This document shows, piece by piece, positions 50,213-60,581 of a DNA stretch of 64,000 nt. The position numbers and the translations under genes are program-made. Each line of letters begins with the position of its first letter. The first letter of the stretch is position 1. The stretch covers positions 372,001-436,000 of the forward strand of contig NZ_PPGH01000034.1 of the NCBI RefSeq assembly GCF_002958735.1. The letters are read 5' to 3'. The DNA comes from Chromatium okenii. GTDB taxonomy: Bacteria > Pseudomonadota > Gammaproteobacteria > Chromatiales > Chromatiaceae. Below the pieces are notes generated by a model, which saw nothing but the letters and a program-made list of their open reading frames with translations, was not told where the DNA came from and did not search any database.

Positions 50213-51622
50213 GTGAAAATCATCATTTTGGGTGCTGGTCAAGTAGGCAGTTCAGTTGCCGAGAGCTTGGTTTCTGAAGCGAATGAAATCAACGTGATTG
50301 ACACCGACACCCGTCGCTTGCGGCAATTACAAAATCGACTTGATCTGCGCACCGTCATTGGCAATGCCGCGCTGCCTTCGGTATTGCGACAAGCTGGCGC
50401 AGAAGACACCGACTTGTTAATTGCGGTCACACAAAGCGATCAAACCAATCTCTGCGCCTGCCGCACTGCCGACACGCTATTCAAAATTCCCACCAAAATC
50501 GCTCGGTTACGTTCAGCAGACTATAGCCGGCATCCCGAATTGCTCGACGCTAAAAACTTTGCGGTAGATTTCAGCATCTGCCCAGAACAGATCGTCACCG
50601 ATTACTTGCTGAAACTGATCGAATTTCCAGAAGCGTTGCAGGTGCTTGAATTTGCTGATGGCATGGTGAGTTTAGTCGCAGCACGAGCGGTCGAAGGCGG
50701 TCCGTTGGTTGGACATCCGGTCAGTGATTTGCGCCGCCACATGCCGGAAATTGACGCTCGTATTGCCGCCATTTATCGCCGCGATCAACCCATCATGCCC
50801 GACGGCAACACGCGGATTGAGGCTGGCGACGAGGTGTTTTATCTCGCTGCGACCCGCGACATGCGGCAAGTGATGACCGAATTGCGGCAAAGCGACCAAC
50901 CCACGCGACGCATTATGATTGCGGGTGGCGGCAACATCGGTTCGCGGCTGGCCGAAGTCGCGCAAGAACGCTATCAAGTTAAAGTGATTGAATCGCAAGA
51001 ACAACGAGCCCGCGAACTGGGTTCATTATTGGATCGAGCGCTGGTATTGGCAGGCGATGCCACCGATGAGAATTTGTTGATTGCGGAAAACATCGACGAT
51101 ATGGACTTTTTTCTGGCGTTAACCAATGACGATGAAAACAACATCATGGCTGCGCTATTAGCAAAAAATCTCGGTGCGCGGCGTGTATTGGCATTGATTA
51201 ATCGCCGTGCTTATGCCGATTTATTACAAGCAGATCGGATTGATATTGCGATTTCACCAGCGCAAGTTTCCATTGGTTCATTGCTGGCGCATGTGCGACG
51301 TGGCGATGTCGCAGCAGTGCACAGTTTGCGGCGCGGCGCAGCGGAAGCACTGGAGTTTGTCGTACATGGCGATGCGTCTACTTCTCGCGTTATTGGACGA
51401 CATATCAGTGAGTTAGAGCTGCCAAGAGGCGCGAGTATCGGCGCAATTGTGCGCGGAGTCAGTCAGGATACACCCGGCGCATCACTGCATTTAGGTCAAG
51501 TGTTAATCGCACACGGTGACACGTTAATTGAACCGGAAGATCACGTTATTTTATTTTTAGCCAGCAAGAGCTTAGTGCCAAAAGTGGAACGTTATTTTCA
51601 AGTCGGACTGGCGTTTTTCTAA
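50213..51622 (+). CDS. trkA: Trk system potassium uptake protein TrkA
   Basis: TrkA is the NAD(H)-binding regulatory subunit on the cytoplasmic face of the TrkH channel. The 469-residue protein, from a GTG start, has two Rossmann RCK-N domains (ILGAGQVGSSVAE at the start and MIAGGGNIGSRLAE near residue 235), each followed by an RCK-C domain. trkH starts one base after its stop, so the pair is co-translated. Confidence 0.95.
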   Translation: MKIIILGAGQVGSSVAESLVSEANEINVIDTDTRRLRQLQNRLDLRTVIGNAALPSVLRQAGAEDTDLLIAVTQSDQTNLCACRTADTLFKIPTKIARLRSADYSRHPELLDAKNFAVDFSICPEQIVTDYLLKLIEFPEALQVLEFADGMVSLVAARAVEGGPLVGHPVSDLRRHMPEIDARIAAIYRRDQPIMPDGNTRIEAGDEVFYLAATRDMRQVMTELRQSDQPTRRIMIAGGGNIGSRLAEVAQERYQVKVIESQEQRARELGSLLDRALVLAGDATDENLLIAENIDDMDFFLALTNDDENNIMAALLAKNLGARRVLALINRRAYADLLQADRIDIAISPAQVSIGSLLAHVRRGDVAAVHSLRRGAAEALEFVVHGDASTSRVIGRHISELELPRGASIGAIVRGVSQDTPGASLHLGQVLIAHGDTLIEPEDHVILFLASKSLVPKVERYFQVGLAFF

Positions 51623-51623
51623 C

Positions 51624-53078
51624 ATGCGTGCACTTTTATCTGTAATGAACGTACTGGGATACCTGTTAATGGTATCAAGTCTCACCTATCTGCTGCCTAT
51701 TATATGCGCATTGATTTATCAAGATGGAACACTCTTCACCTTTGTAATTAGTTTAATCGCCTGTCTTGCGGTAGGTAGCGCAATTACTTTAGCAACCCAT
51801 AAATACCGCACGGAATTAAAAGCACGAGACGGTTTTATTTTAGTCACGCTGTCTTGGGTATTGATTTCAGCGATTGCCACCGTACCGTTGATGCTGCATT
51901 CACACATGTCATTCACCGATGCGTTTTTTGAAATGATGTCTGGGCTAACCACCACTGGCGCTACGGTAATGGTCGGATTGGATACGTTAGCTCCTTCAAT
52001 CAATTTGTGGCGACACGCCATCAGTTGGCTCGGCGGCATGGGTATCATTGTATTAGCGGTCGCAATTTTACCGATGCTCGGCGTAGGTGGAATGCAGTTA
52101 TTTCGTGCCGAAGTACCGGGACCAATTAAAGACGCCAAACTCACTGCGCGTATTGCTGACACTGCCGCAGTGTTATGGGTGATTTATTTAGTATTAACGC
52201 TCGCTTGTATTATAGGACTGTGGTTAGCGGGAATGAGTTGGTTTGATGCGATTTGTCATGCTTTTGTGGCATTAAGTTTAAGCGGCTTTTCCACCCGTGA
52301 TGCCAGCGTTGGCGCATTTGATTCACCTATTATTGAAGCAGTGTTAATTTTTTTTATGGTGTTAGCTGCGCTCAATTTTGCAACACATTTCACCGTGTGG
52401 CGCGACCGCAGTTTGAAAGCCTATTGGCGTGATACAGAAGCACGAGGCGTATTCGCAGTGCTGTTTTTTAGCTGCATCGGCTGCGCTGCTTATCTCTGGT
52501 TCAATGATGTCTACGCCAGCTTTTGGACAGCACTGCGTTTCGTCAGTTTTAATTTAGTTTCAATTGCCACTGACTGCGGTTTTGTCAATACTGACTACGC
52601 GCTGTGGCCAACATTCGTACCCTTTTGGATGCTCTTTTTATCTTCTATTACCGCCAGCTCTGGTTCTACTGGTGGAGGAATTAAGATGATTCGTACCCTT
52701 ATTTTAGTGCGCCAAAGTGGACGGGAATTAACTCGGCTATTGCATCCGGCAATGGCAGCGCCAGTTACGGTAGGCGGAATGATCATTCCCAATAGCGTTG
52801 TAGTCGCTATTCTCGGCTTCATCTTTTTATATTTTATGAGCATTGTTGCGATGACTTTTTTGCTCATTTTCGGCGGATTAGATTTTATTTCCGCACTCAC
52901 CGCAGTTATCGCTTGCATCAATAATGCGGGACCTGGTCTAGGCGTGGTTGGTCCGGCAACCAATTACGGCAGCTTGACCGATTTTGAGACTTGGGTTTTG
53001 AGCTTCACTATGCTATTGGGACGGCTCGAAGTCTTTTCACTGCTTATTCTATTCACACCGATGTTTTGGCGGAAATAA
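51624..53078 (+). CDS. trkH: Trk potassium uptake channel TrkH
   Basis: The 484-residue membrane protein imports K+ together with TrkA. Four P-loops with their selectivity glycines are visible: SGLTTTGATVMVGLD, SLSGFSTRDASVG, ATDCGFVNTDYA and NNAGPGLGVVGP. The helix pairs between them and the GGMGIIVLAVAILPMLG element are as in other TrkH proteins. K+ supply fits with the K+-dependent class of the pyrophosphatase at 11049. Confidence 0.95.
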   Translation: MRALLSVMNVLGYLLMVSSLTYLLPIICALIYQDGTLFTFVISLIACLAVGSAITLATHKYRTELKARDGFILVTLSWVLISAIATVPLMLHSHMSFTDAFFEMMSGLTTTGATVMVGLDTLAPSINLWRHAISWLGGMGIIVLAVAILPMLGVGGMQLFRAEVPGPIKDAKLTARIADTAAVLWVIYLVLTLACIIGLWLAGMSWFDAICHAFVALSLSGFSTRDASVGAFDSPIIEAVLIFFMVLAALNFATHFTVWRDRSLKAYWRDTEARGVFAVLFFSCIGCAAYLWFNDVYASFWTALRFVSFNLVSIATDCGFVNTDYALWPTFVPFWMLFLSSITASSGSTGGGIKMIRTLILVRQSGRELTRLLHPAMAAPVTVGGMIIPNSVVVAILGFIFLYFMSIVAMTFLLIFGGLDFISALTAVIACINNAGPGLGVVGPATNYGSLTDFETWVLSFTMLLGRLEVFSLLILFTPMFWRK

Positions 53079-53104
53079 ATCCGCTTCAATCGCAAATTTA
53101 AATC

Positions 53105-54154
53105 ATGTCCACGATTCTTTTAATTCGTCTCAGCGCCATCGGCGACATCGTGTTTGCCTCGCCGTTAATTGCCGCATTGCGCCGCGCTTATCCGAATGCA
53201 CGAATTGTCTGGTTGGTACAAGCGGAATATCGCGCTTTACTCGATCATCATCCCGATTTAGATGATGTTATTGCCTGTCCGCTGCGCCACTGGCGGCAAC
53301 TGTGGCGCGAGCGGCATTTTGGCGCATTGCTGCGCAGTATTTGGGTGCTGCGAGCGACGTTGCAGAGCTACAACGTTGATTTAGCAATTGATCTTCAGGG
53401 TTTACTAAAAAGCGGGCTGCTCACTTGGCTGTCCGCTGCCCGCGAGCGCATCGGGCTCGGATCACGCGAAGGCAGTCAGTGGCTGATGACGCGCACCGTG
53501 CCACGCGGCGGCATCGCCCGTCAGATCGGTTCGGAATATCGTTATCTCGCCGAAACGCTGCATTTGCCGACCGACGACTGGGCAATGGCGGTGCATTACA
53601 GCGCGACCGAAGCTGCGTTTATCGCCGATATGCTCGTTGAAAAGCGCATCACCCAGAGTTACGCGGTGCTGTGTCCGTTCACCACGCGCCCGCAAAAACA
53701 TTGGTTTGAAGACCGCTGGCTGGCGCTCGCAGCGCGGTTGCACACGGAATTGGGATTAACGCCGTTGCTGCTCGGTGGTGCGGCAGAACATCTGGCAGCA
53801 ACGCGGATGACGGCAGCGAGTAGCGGACAACTGGTTAATTTGGTTGGCAAAACCAGCCTCGCCGAAGCCGCAGCGTTGATTGACCAAGCCGCGCTGGTGA
53901 TCGCGGTAGACACGGGTTTGGGGCATATCGGCATCGCGCTGAATACGCCGAGCCTGTTGCTGTTCGGCTCCACGCGCCCGTATCTCGACACTGGACGCAC
54001 CAACGCGCAGGTGCTGTATCACGCGCTGCCGTGCTCGCCGTGCAAACGCCATCCGACCTGCGACGGCAAGTTTGACTGTCTGCGTCAGATCAGCGTTGAT
54101 ACCGTGATTAACACCGCTAAATGGTTGATAAAAAATGAAAATCCTTCACGTTGA
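53105..54154 (+). CDS. Glycosyltransferase family 9 (ADP-heptose:LPS heptosyltransferase-like)
   Basis: The 349-residue protein starts MSTILLIRLSAIGDIVFASPL, the GT9 nucleotide-sugar signature. It also has AIDLQGLLKSGLLTWLSA, LCPFTTRPQKHW and AVDTGLGHIGIALNTPSLLLFG. Family members add heptose to lipopolysaccharide core on the cytoplasmic face. Its end overlaps the next glycosyltransferase by 20 bases, which supports a shared LPS-core role. The sugar specificity is not certain. Confidence 0.88.
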   Translation: MSTILLIRLSAIGDIVFASPLIAALRRAYPNARIVWLVQAEYRALLDHHPDLDDVIACPLRHWRQLWRERHFGALLRSIWVLRATLQSYNVDLAIDLQGLLKSGLLTWLSAARERIGLGSREGSQWLMTRTVPRGGIARQIGSEYRYLAETLHLPTDDWAMAVHYSATEAAFIADMLVEKRITQSYAVLCPFTTRPQKHWFEDRWLALAARLHTELGLTPLLLGGAAEHLAATRMTAASSGQLVNLVGKTSLAEAAALIDQAALVIAVDTGLGHIGIALNTPSLLLFGSTRPYLDTGRTNAQVLYHALPCSPCKRHPTCDGKFDCLRQISVDTVINTAKWLIKNENPSR

Positions 54155-55214
54155 AGCGGGTCGTCATCTGTACGGCGGCGCGTTGCAGGTGCTGTATTTA
54201 CTGCGCGGACTCGCTGCTCGCGGTCATCACAATCTGCTGGTGTGTCCACGCGGTAGCGCGTTGGCGGAAGCTGCTGCGCCAGTGGCGGAAGTGCATCCGC
54301 TGGCGCTGCACGGTGACGCGGACGTATTGATGATTGGGCGACTGTGGCGGCTGATTCGCGCCACTCAGCCAGAATTGGTGCATCTGCACAGTCGGCGCGG
54401 CGCGGACGTATTCGGCGGAGTGGTAGCGCGACTCGCTGGAGTGCCGGTGATTCACACGCGGCGCGTTGATAATCCCGAACCGCGCTGGCGCGTGGCGCTG
54501 AAATATCGGCTGCATGATCGCGTGATCGCCATTTCTGAAGGCATTGCTAACGTGCTGATTGCTGAAGGTTTACCGGCGGAAAAACTGCGGATGGTGCGCA
54601 GCGCCGTTGATTGGCAACAGGACGCGCCAGCCTGCAACCGCAACGCCATTCGCGCTCAACTCGGTGTGCCGAATGACGCGCTGCTGCTTGGCGTGATTGC
54701 GCAATTGATTCCGCGCAAAGGTCATCGGTTTTTGCTCGCTGCGTTGCCGGAACTGCTCGCTGCGCATCCGAATTTGCAAGTGAAATTTTTTGGGCAAGGC
54801 GCACTGGCGCAGGAATTACAGCGCCAGATCGACGCTGCCGGATTGCGTGAATGTGTGCAACTTGCAGGCTTTCGTGCTGATTTAGCGGAGATTTTGACGG
54901 CGCTCGATGTCGTCGTGCATCCGGCACTGATGGAAGGATTGGGCGTATCGCTGCTGCAAGCTGCCAGTGCCGGAGTGCCGATTATTGCCAGCCGCGTCGG
55001 TGGCATTCCAGAAGCAGTGCGCGATGGCGAAAATGGCGTACTCGTTCCGCCCGGCGATGTTGGCGCGTTGCGCGATGCGATTCACGCATTGTTGGCAGAT
55101 TCCGCCCAGCGCCAGCGATTTGGTGCAAACGGGCAAGCGTTAATGGCACGGGAGTTTTCAATCGACGCAATGGTTGAAGGCAATGTCGCGGTGTATCAGG
55201 AATTGACAACGTAA
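54135..55214 (+). CDS. Glycosyltransferase family 4
   Basis: The 359-residue GT-B enzyme begins MKILHVEAGRHLYGGALQVL. It has the acceptor-side HLHSRRGADVFGG and the donor-binding domain with IPRKGHRFLLAALPELL, HPALMEGLGVSLLQAASAG and ASRVGGIPEAV (the EX7E region). It likely acts in LPS-core or other surface-glycan assembly with the GT9 enzyme whose gene it overlaps. Its stop shares bases with the ribD start (TAATG). Confidence 0.88.
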   Translation: MKILHVEAGRHLYGGALQVLYLLRGLAARGHHNLLVCPRGSALAEAAAPVAEVHPLALHGDADVLMIGRLWRLIRATQPELVHLHSRRGADVFGGVVARLAGVPVIHTRRVDNPEPRWRVALKYRLHDRVIAISEGIANVLIAEGLPAEKLRMVRSAVDWQQDAPACNRNAIRAQLGVPNDALLLGVIAQLIPRKGHRFLLAALPELLAAHPNLQVKFFGQGALAQELQRQIDAAGLRECVQLAGFRADLAEILTALDVVVHPALMEGLGVSLLQAASAGVPIIASRVGGIPEAVRDGENGVLVPPGDVGALRDAIHALLADSAQRQRFGANGQALMAREFSIDAMVEGNVAVYQELTT

Positions 55215-56344
55215 TGAAAGACATGCACTCAGATCACGCGCTGATGGCGCGAGCACTGCAATTGGCCGAACGCGGGCGCTACACGACCGATCCGAATCCA
55301 CGGGTCGGCTGTGTGCTGGCGCATGACGGGCACATCGTCGGCGAAGGTTGGCATCAACGCGCCGGTGAAGCACACGCCGAGCGGCTGGCGCTCGCGCAGG
55401 CTGGTGAAACTGCATGTGGCGCAACCGCTTACGTCACGCTGGAGCCCTGTTGTCATCACGGGCGCACTCCGCCGTGCACCGAGGCGCTGATTGCAGCGGG
55501 CGTAGCGCGGGTGGTGTGTGCGATGAGCGATCCCAATCCGCTGGTGGCTGGGCAAGGTCTCGCGCAGTTGCGCCAAGCGGGAATTGCGACCGATAGCGGT
55601 CTTTTGGAAACCGAAGCGCGGGCATTAAATCCCGGCTTTATCAAACGGATGGAGCAGGGTTTGCCGCGAGTGCGCTGCAAATTGGCGGCGAGTTTGGACG
55701 GACGCACGGCGCTGGCGAATGGCGAAAGTCAGTGGATCAGTTCAGAAGCGTCGCGGGGCGATGTGCAGCGATTACGCGCCGAAAGTTCGGCGATTATGAC
55801 GGGAATCGGCACGATCTTGGCGGACGATCCCAGCTTGAATGTGCGCCTGAGTGCTGCCGAATTGTCGGAAACGGCAACGAATGCGCCGGTGCGCCAGCCG
55901 CTGCGCGTGGTGGTTGATAGCCACTGGCGCTTGCCACTCGATGCGCGGCTGTTGCGACTGCCCGGCGAGACGCTGGTGATTGGCGTTGCGGATGCGCCCA
56001 AACGGATTGCGGCACTGCAAACGGCTGGGGCGCAGGTTTTTCGATGCGCAGCGCGGAATGGGCGAGTGGATTTGCTGGCGCTATTGCACGAGCTGGCGCA
56101 GCGTGAAATCAATGAGGTGTTATTAGAAACCGGCGCAACCTTATCGGGAACGATGCTGGCTGCGGGATTGATTGATGAATTGGTGCTGTATTTAGCGCCG
56201 CATGTTATGGGCGATATGGCGCTGGGATTATTTCAATTACAGCAATTGATCGCAATGAAGCAACGCATTAAATTAGTATTTACCGAAGTGCGACATATTG
56301 GAACGGATATAAGAATTCGCGCACGTCCGCAAAAATTGTGTTAA
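55214..56344 (+). CDS. ribD: Bifunctional riboflavin biosynthesis protein RibD
   Basis: RibD deaminates and then reduces the pyrimidine intermediate of riboflavin synthesis. The deaminase domain (1-145) has the zinc site HAERLALAQ and PCCHHGRTPPC; the reductase domain (150-376) has KLAASLDGRTAL, SEASRGDVQRLR and LLETGATLSG. The 376-residue length is normal. It is the last gene of a plus-strand run with the glycosyltransferases; the combination is not functional in any obvious way. Confidence 0.96.
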   Translation: MKDMHSDHALMARALQLAERGRYTTDPNPRVGCVLAHDGHIVGEGWHQRAGEAHAERLALAQAGETACGATAYVTLEPCCHHGRTPPCTEALIAAGVARVVCAMSDPNPLVAGQGLAQLRQAGIATDSGLLETEARALNPGFIKRMEQGLPRVRCKLAASLDGRTALANGESQWISSEASRGDVQRLRAESSAIMTGIGTILADDPSLNVRLSAAELSETATNAPVRQPLRVVVDSHWRLPLDARLLRLPGETLVIGVADAPKRIAALQTAGAQVFRCAARNGRVDLLALLHELAQREINEVLLETGATLSGTMLAAGLIDELVLYLAPHVMGDMALGLFQLQQLIAMKQRIKLVFTEVRHIGTDIRIRARPQKLC

Positions 56345-56368
56345 TCAATCATTGCATGAATTACCGAT

Positions 56369-58090
56369 TCAATTTGAATGATCTACTTCCGCTTTTAAGA
56401 AACCCAATTCATACACCAACGGCTGCAACTTTTCACTCAAGGCTTTATACGCCACTTCAAAAGCCGTAAAACTCACCGGCGCGTCATAATCACCGCTATC
56501 ATTACGCTTTTTCAAAGCGTTGCGAAGTTGATACCAGCCAACATCAGCGCGATTTAATTTTAATTCACGACGCACAGTGTGATTATCAATTTGCGCAAAA
56601 TATGCTTGCCAGAGTTTTTTGCCTTCTGCGAGCACCGCTGCCGCTTCAATTGATTGCACTTTAGCTTGCAAATAATTCGCCATAAAATTAGATTCAAAAC
56701 GTTCTGGCGCATTCACTTCTTGTTCCATAAAGGGAATAAAATGATTGACGATTGACCACGTTTTGCCATTCCATTCTAAACCATCAGCACTGGCAGTGAG
56801 ATTGCTGCCACTAAACAGCATCCAGATTAAACAGTCATTTTTAAATTCATCGGTGAGTTCGGCAGTCGGTTGCAGAAACTGATCGCGGTCATTCAACCAC
56901 GTCGGTTTAATCAATCGGCGCACTGAAAAGATAATCGCTGCTTGCCAGAGATTATCGGGATTGATATAAAATCCATTACCTCCGCCATAAGGCGATGAAA
57001 ATAAAACAGTTTGCTGGGTTGCATGTTGTATGTCATTAACTCCGCAATACATATAAGCAATTGCTTTATCTGACCAAGTTGATACTCGTGCATTCCCTAT
57101 TGTAGCAACAAGTGCATTCTTCAATGGGATAACTTCAACCTTGTTGGCTCTTGGACGTTTTAACCACACATTCAAAAACCGCTCATTCGGCAAATGATAA
57201 AATTTCTTTTCACCAATTGGTTGTGTTTTTTTATCAAAAACCTCAACTGAAATCTCAGTAATCGACTTTTTATTTTTGGCAGTTTGATTTGTTTTCCACA
57301 CTAAAAAGCCAATTGGAAAATTACCTTTCAAGCCATCAAATGCTTTGCTATGCACCACAAAGCCACCCAGATATTCAGCACTCCAAACCTGTCTAAATTT
57401 CTCAAAGTTGGGCGCGTTGACGTATTTCAGTTTGCTGAATATCGCTATCGTTGCAGTTGGAATTTCTAGCGCAATTCGTGCTAAACACTGCGTAAATAAT
57501 TCATTGCTGGCTTTACCGTAATGACTCATTGCTACAGCGGCAAGTTTTGTTTTTGCGACACCTGTTTTATTTTTAGCACCAGCGCCAATTGCCGTATTAT
57601 CGGTATTTGTTGCTTCTGCATACGGCGGATTAATTAACACCAAAATCTTTTTACCTTCTCGAATGGCATCGCGCAAACTTTGCGGCATTTTATTCGTGAG
57701 ACCGTAATCAATGTTGCCATCATCTGTGATGTCATCGTTTAAATAATCGTATTGAAAACGCGTTGCTGCAACACAGGTTTTCGTTGCCCGCATCACATCA
57801 ATATCTGCAACATCCAACGTACTCATAAACAGATTGCGATGATTGGAATGCTTCACTTCCAAATTGCCAACGCCGCAGCACATATCCCAAACCAGATAGT
57901 TTTTCTGCCAGTTTTTTCCCAACACCTCGGCGAGTTTATTATAAGCCCGATCCACGACATTGAGCGGCGTGTAATACGCACCCTTAAAGCTGCGTTCATT
58001 CAGTGGAATTAAGCTATCGCTGTTTTCTAATAAACAACGCGTCGGCATTTGTGTATTGTAAAAGGCTTTAGAATCAGTCGCTGTTATCAT
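56369..58090 (-). CDS. Adenine-specific DNA methyltransferase, nuclease-less paralog
   Basis: ATG 58090 gives 573 residues, MITATDSKAFYNTQ. After a short unrelated start the protein parallels the downstream half of 58096-60531: motif X GAYYTPLNVVDRAY, motif I DMCCGVGNLE, motif IV LINPPYAEA and a C-terminal target-recognition-like region. Identity is about 85 percent by eye. The nuclease region of the neighbour is missing. It starts five bases after the neighbour's stop, so both are one transcript. Substitutions cluster in stretches of the C-terminal half, which could change target recognition. Confidence 0.88.
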   Translation of the reverse strand: MITATDSKAFYNTQMPTRCLLENSDSLIPLNERSFKGAYYTPLNVVDRAYNKLAEVLGKNWQKNYLVWDMCCGVGNLEVKHSNHRNLFMSTLDVADIDVMRATKTCVAATRFQYDYLNDDITDDGNIDYGLTNKMPQSLRDAIREGKKILVLINPPYAEATNTDNTAIGAGAKNKTGVAKTKLAAVAMSHYGKASNELFTQCLARIALEIPTATIAIFSKLKYVNAPNFEKFRQVWSAEYLGGFVVHSKAFDGLKGNFPIGFLVWKTNQTAKNKKSITEISVEVFDKKTQPIGEKKFYHLPNERFLNVWLKRPRANKVEVIPLKNALVATIGNARVSTWSDKAIAYMYCGVNDIQHATQQTVLFSSPYGGGNGFYINPDNLWQAAIIFSVRRLIKPTWLNDRDQFLQPTAELTDEFKNDCLIWMLFSGSNLTASADGLEWNGKTWSIVNHFIPFMEQEVNAPERFESNFMANYLQAKVQSIEAAAVLAEGKKLWQAYFAQIDNHTVRRELKLNRADVGWYQLRNALKKRNDSGDYDAPVSFTAFEVAYKALSEKLQPLVYELGFLKAEVDHSN

Positions 58091-58095
58091 ATTTT

Positions 58096-60531
58096 TCAAC
58101 GTTTCAAAAAGCCCAATTCATACACCAGCGGCTGCAATTTCTCGGTCAAGGTTTTATATGCCAATTCAAACGCAGCAAAATTGACCAGCACATCATAATC
58201 ACCGCTATCATTGCGCTTTTTCAAAGCGTTGCGGAGTTGATACCAACCAACATCAGCGCGATTTAATTTTAACTCACGGCGCACGGTATGATTATCCACT
58301 TCCGCAAAATAGGCTTGCCAGAGTGTTTTCCCTTCAGCAAGCACCGCTGTTGCTTCCGTTGACTGCACCTTATCTTGTAAATAATTCACCATAAACTCAG
58401 ATTCAAACTGCATTGGTGCGTTGACCTCGGTTGCCGTGAACGGAATAAAATGATTAACGATTGACCACGTTGCGCCATTCCATTCTAAATCATCGGCGCT
58501 GGCAGTGAGATTGCTGCCGTTAAACAACATCCAGATCAAGCAATCGTGTTTGAATTCATCACTGAGTTCACCAGTTGGTTGCAAAAATTGATCGCGGTCA
58601 TTTAACCAAGTGGGTTTCACTAAACGGCGCACGGCAAAGATGACAGCGGCTTGCCAAAGATTGTCGGGATTAACATAAAAGCCATGCCCGCCACTGTATA
58701 CAGAAGAAAATAAAACCGTTTGCTGGGTTGCATGTTGTATGTCATTAACGCCGCAGTACATATAAGCAATCGCTTTATCTGACAAAGTAGAAATCCACGC
58801 CTTGCCAGTCGTCGGCACGATTGCATTCTTTAATGGGATAACTTCAACCTTGTTGGCTCGCGGACGTTTTAACCACACATTCAAAAACTGTTCATTCGGC
58901 AGATGATAAAACTTTTTTTCGCCAATTGGTTGGGTTTTTTTATCAAAAACCTCAACTGAAATTTCGGTAATCAGCTTTTTCTTTTTGGCGGTTTGATTCG
59001 TCTTCCACACTAAAAAACCAATCGGAAAATTGCCTTTCAAGCCATCAAATGCTTTGCTATGCACCACAAAGCCACCGAGATATTCAGCGTTCCAAACCTG
59101 TCTGAATTTCTCAAAGTTGGGCGCGTTGACATATTTCAGCTTGCTGAATATCGCTATCGTTGCCGTTGGGATTTCTAACGCAATTCTGGCTAAACATTGC
59201 GTAAATAATTCGTTGCTGGCTTTACCATAACGACTCATTGCAACGGCAGCAAGTTTAGTTTTTGCCACGCCTGTTTTATTCTTAGCACCTGCGCCGATTG
59301 CAGTATTATCAGCGTTGGTTGCTTCTGCATACGGCGGATTGATTAACACCACAATCTTCTTGCCTGCGTGAATTGCATCACGCAACGCTGGCGGCACTTT
59401 ATTGGTCAAGCTGTAATCAATTTTGCCGTCATCAGTAATATCATCATTCAAATAATCATATTGAAAGCGCGTGGCAGCAACGCAGATTTTCGTTGCCCGC
59501 ATTACATCAATGTCCGCAACGTCTAACGTGCTCATAAATAAATTGCGGTGATTGGAATGCTTGACTTCTAAATTGCCGACGCCGCAACACATATCCCACA
59601 CGAGATAATTTTTCTGCCAGTTCTTTCCCAATACCTCAGCAAGTGTGTCATAAGCGCGATCCACGACATTGAGCGGCGTATAATATGCGCCCTTAAAGCT
59701 GCGCTCATTCAACGGAATTAAACTATCACGCCGTTCCAGTAAATAGTTACGATGTTCTTCTTGCGGCGGACGGTGATAAATTGCCCAAAACCGGCGATAC
59801 CCTTCTTTATTGCCTAGTTCACAAACCTTGCCATCCAACATAAATGCTGGTTTATTTTTTACAAAAATTAATTTAGCGGGAATTTCTTGATAAGAAGACA
59901 CCGTTCCGTCATTCATTATGTCGGCAAAAAATAGCAGCGCATAATCATCGGCGCTGACACCTTCAATCTCAGTGCCAATCATCGTTACCCATTTATCAAA
60001 TACCTGTTTCAAATTATCCGGCGTGATTTGAATCCGAATAATTTCACCGGTTTGAATCGCTGCCTTAATTGTCGCAATGAATTCATCTTCGTGGGTTGCC
60101 AAACGGAATGAAACAAAATAGGTTCCGATATACGCTGAGACTGCCTCCAGTGCTTCTGGCGTATATTTGCTGGCTGATTTACCCCATTTAATCGTCTTCT
60201 TAGCTAAAAACGGCAGCACATCTGCGCTTTTCATTACCGCAGCTTTTTCGGTATCAATCACGGCTAAAAACGGCGGAATGCGCTCACCTTTATTCAACGC
60301 ATCCTGCACATAATGCAGCAACTGCGTAAACATCGCATAACTGGAATGTTTGCCCGTATCTTTCGCTTCAAACCAGATTTCTTTGGTTTGAATATCAATT
60401 AAACCCTTGGTATAACTTTTCAAGCCCAAGGCGTTGATATACGCATCTTTAACATCTTCTTCACTGCGCACTTGTTGCAAATCAGCGTATAGCGTCATCA
60501 GTAGATTATCCAATTGATCTGATGTATTCAA
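58096..60531 (-). CDS. Type IIG-like restriction-modification fusion (nuclease + adenine methyltransferase)
   Basis: The 811-residue frame starts at a TTG (60531); ATG 60498 is an alternative. Residues 20-100 form a PD-(D/E)xK-like nuclease: Asp46, then Glu55 and Lys57 in FEAKD, with Gln70-Tyr74 as a QxxxY motif. A helical linker leads to the methyltransferase domain with GAYYTP (281-286), DMCCGVGNLE (313-322) and NPPY (398-401). The rest should be the target-recognition region. Such proteins both cut and methylate. The neighbouring methyltransferase-only paralog is unusual. Confidence 0.85.
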   Translation of the reverse strand: MNTSDQLDNLLMTLYADLQQVRSEEDVKDAYINALGLKSYTKGLIDIQTKEIWFEAKDTGKHSSYAMFTQLLHYVQDALNKGERIPPFLAVIDTEKAAVMKSADVLPFLAKKTIKWGKSASKYTPEALEAVSAYIGTYFVSFRLATHEDEFIATIKAAIQTGEIIRIQITPDNLKQVFDKWVTMIGTEIEGVSADDYALLFFADIMNDGTVSSYQEIPAKLIFVKNKPAFMLDGKVCELGNKEGYRRFWAIYHRPPQEEHRNYLLERRDSLIPLNERSFKGAYYTPLNVVDRAYDTLAEVLGKNWQKNYLVWDMCCGVGNLEVKHSNHRNLFMSTLDVADIDVMRATKICVAATRFQYDYLNDDITDDGKIDYSLTNKVPPALRDAIHAGKKIVVLINPPYAEATNADNTAIGAGAKNKTGVAKTKLAAVAMSRYGKASNELFTQCLARIALEIPTATIAIFSKLKYVNAPNFEKFRQVWNAEYLGGFVVHSKAFDGLKGNFPIGFLVWKTNQTAKKKKLITEISVEVFDKKTQPIGEKKFYHLPNEQFLNVWLKRPRANKVEVIPLKNAIVPTTGKAWISTLSDKAIAYMYCGVNDIQHATQQTVLFSSVYSGGHGFYVNPDNLWQAAVIFAVRRLVKPTWLNDRDQFLQPTGELSDEFKHDCLIWMLFNGSNLTASADDLEWNGATWSIVNHFIPFTATEVNAPMQFESEFMVNYLQDKVQSTEATAVLAEGKTLWQAYFAEVDNHTVRRELKLNRADVGWYQLRNALKKRNDSGDYDVLVNFAAFELAYKTLTEKLQPLVYELGFLKR

Positions 60532-60556
60532 AAAAAACCCCCTTGATGCAGGGGGC
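60530..60556 (-). terminator. Terminator after the ATPase A-subunit gene
   Basis: On the minus strand CCCCCT pairs with AGGGGG and is followed by eight T residues, immediately before the restriction-modification start. It ends the ATPase transcript. Confidence 0.8.
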
Positions 60557-60581
60557 TTTTGATCAACAGGGGGTTAATGCC

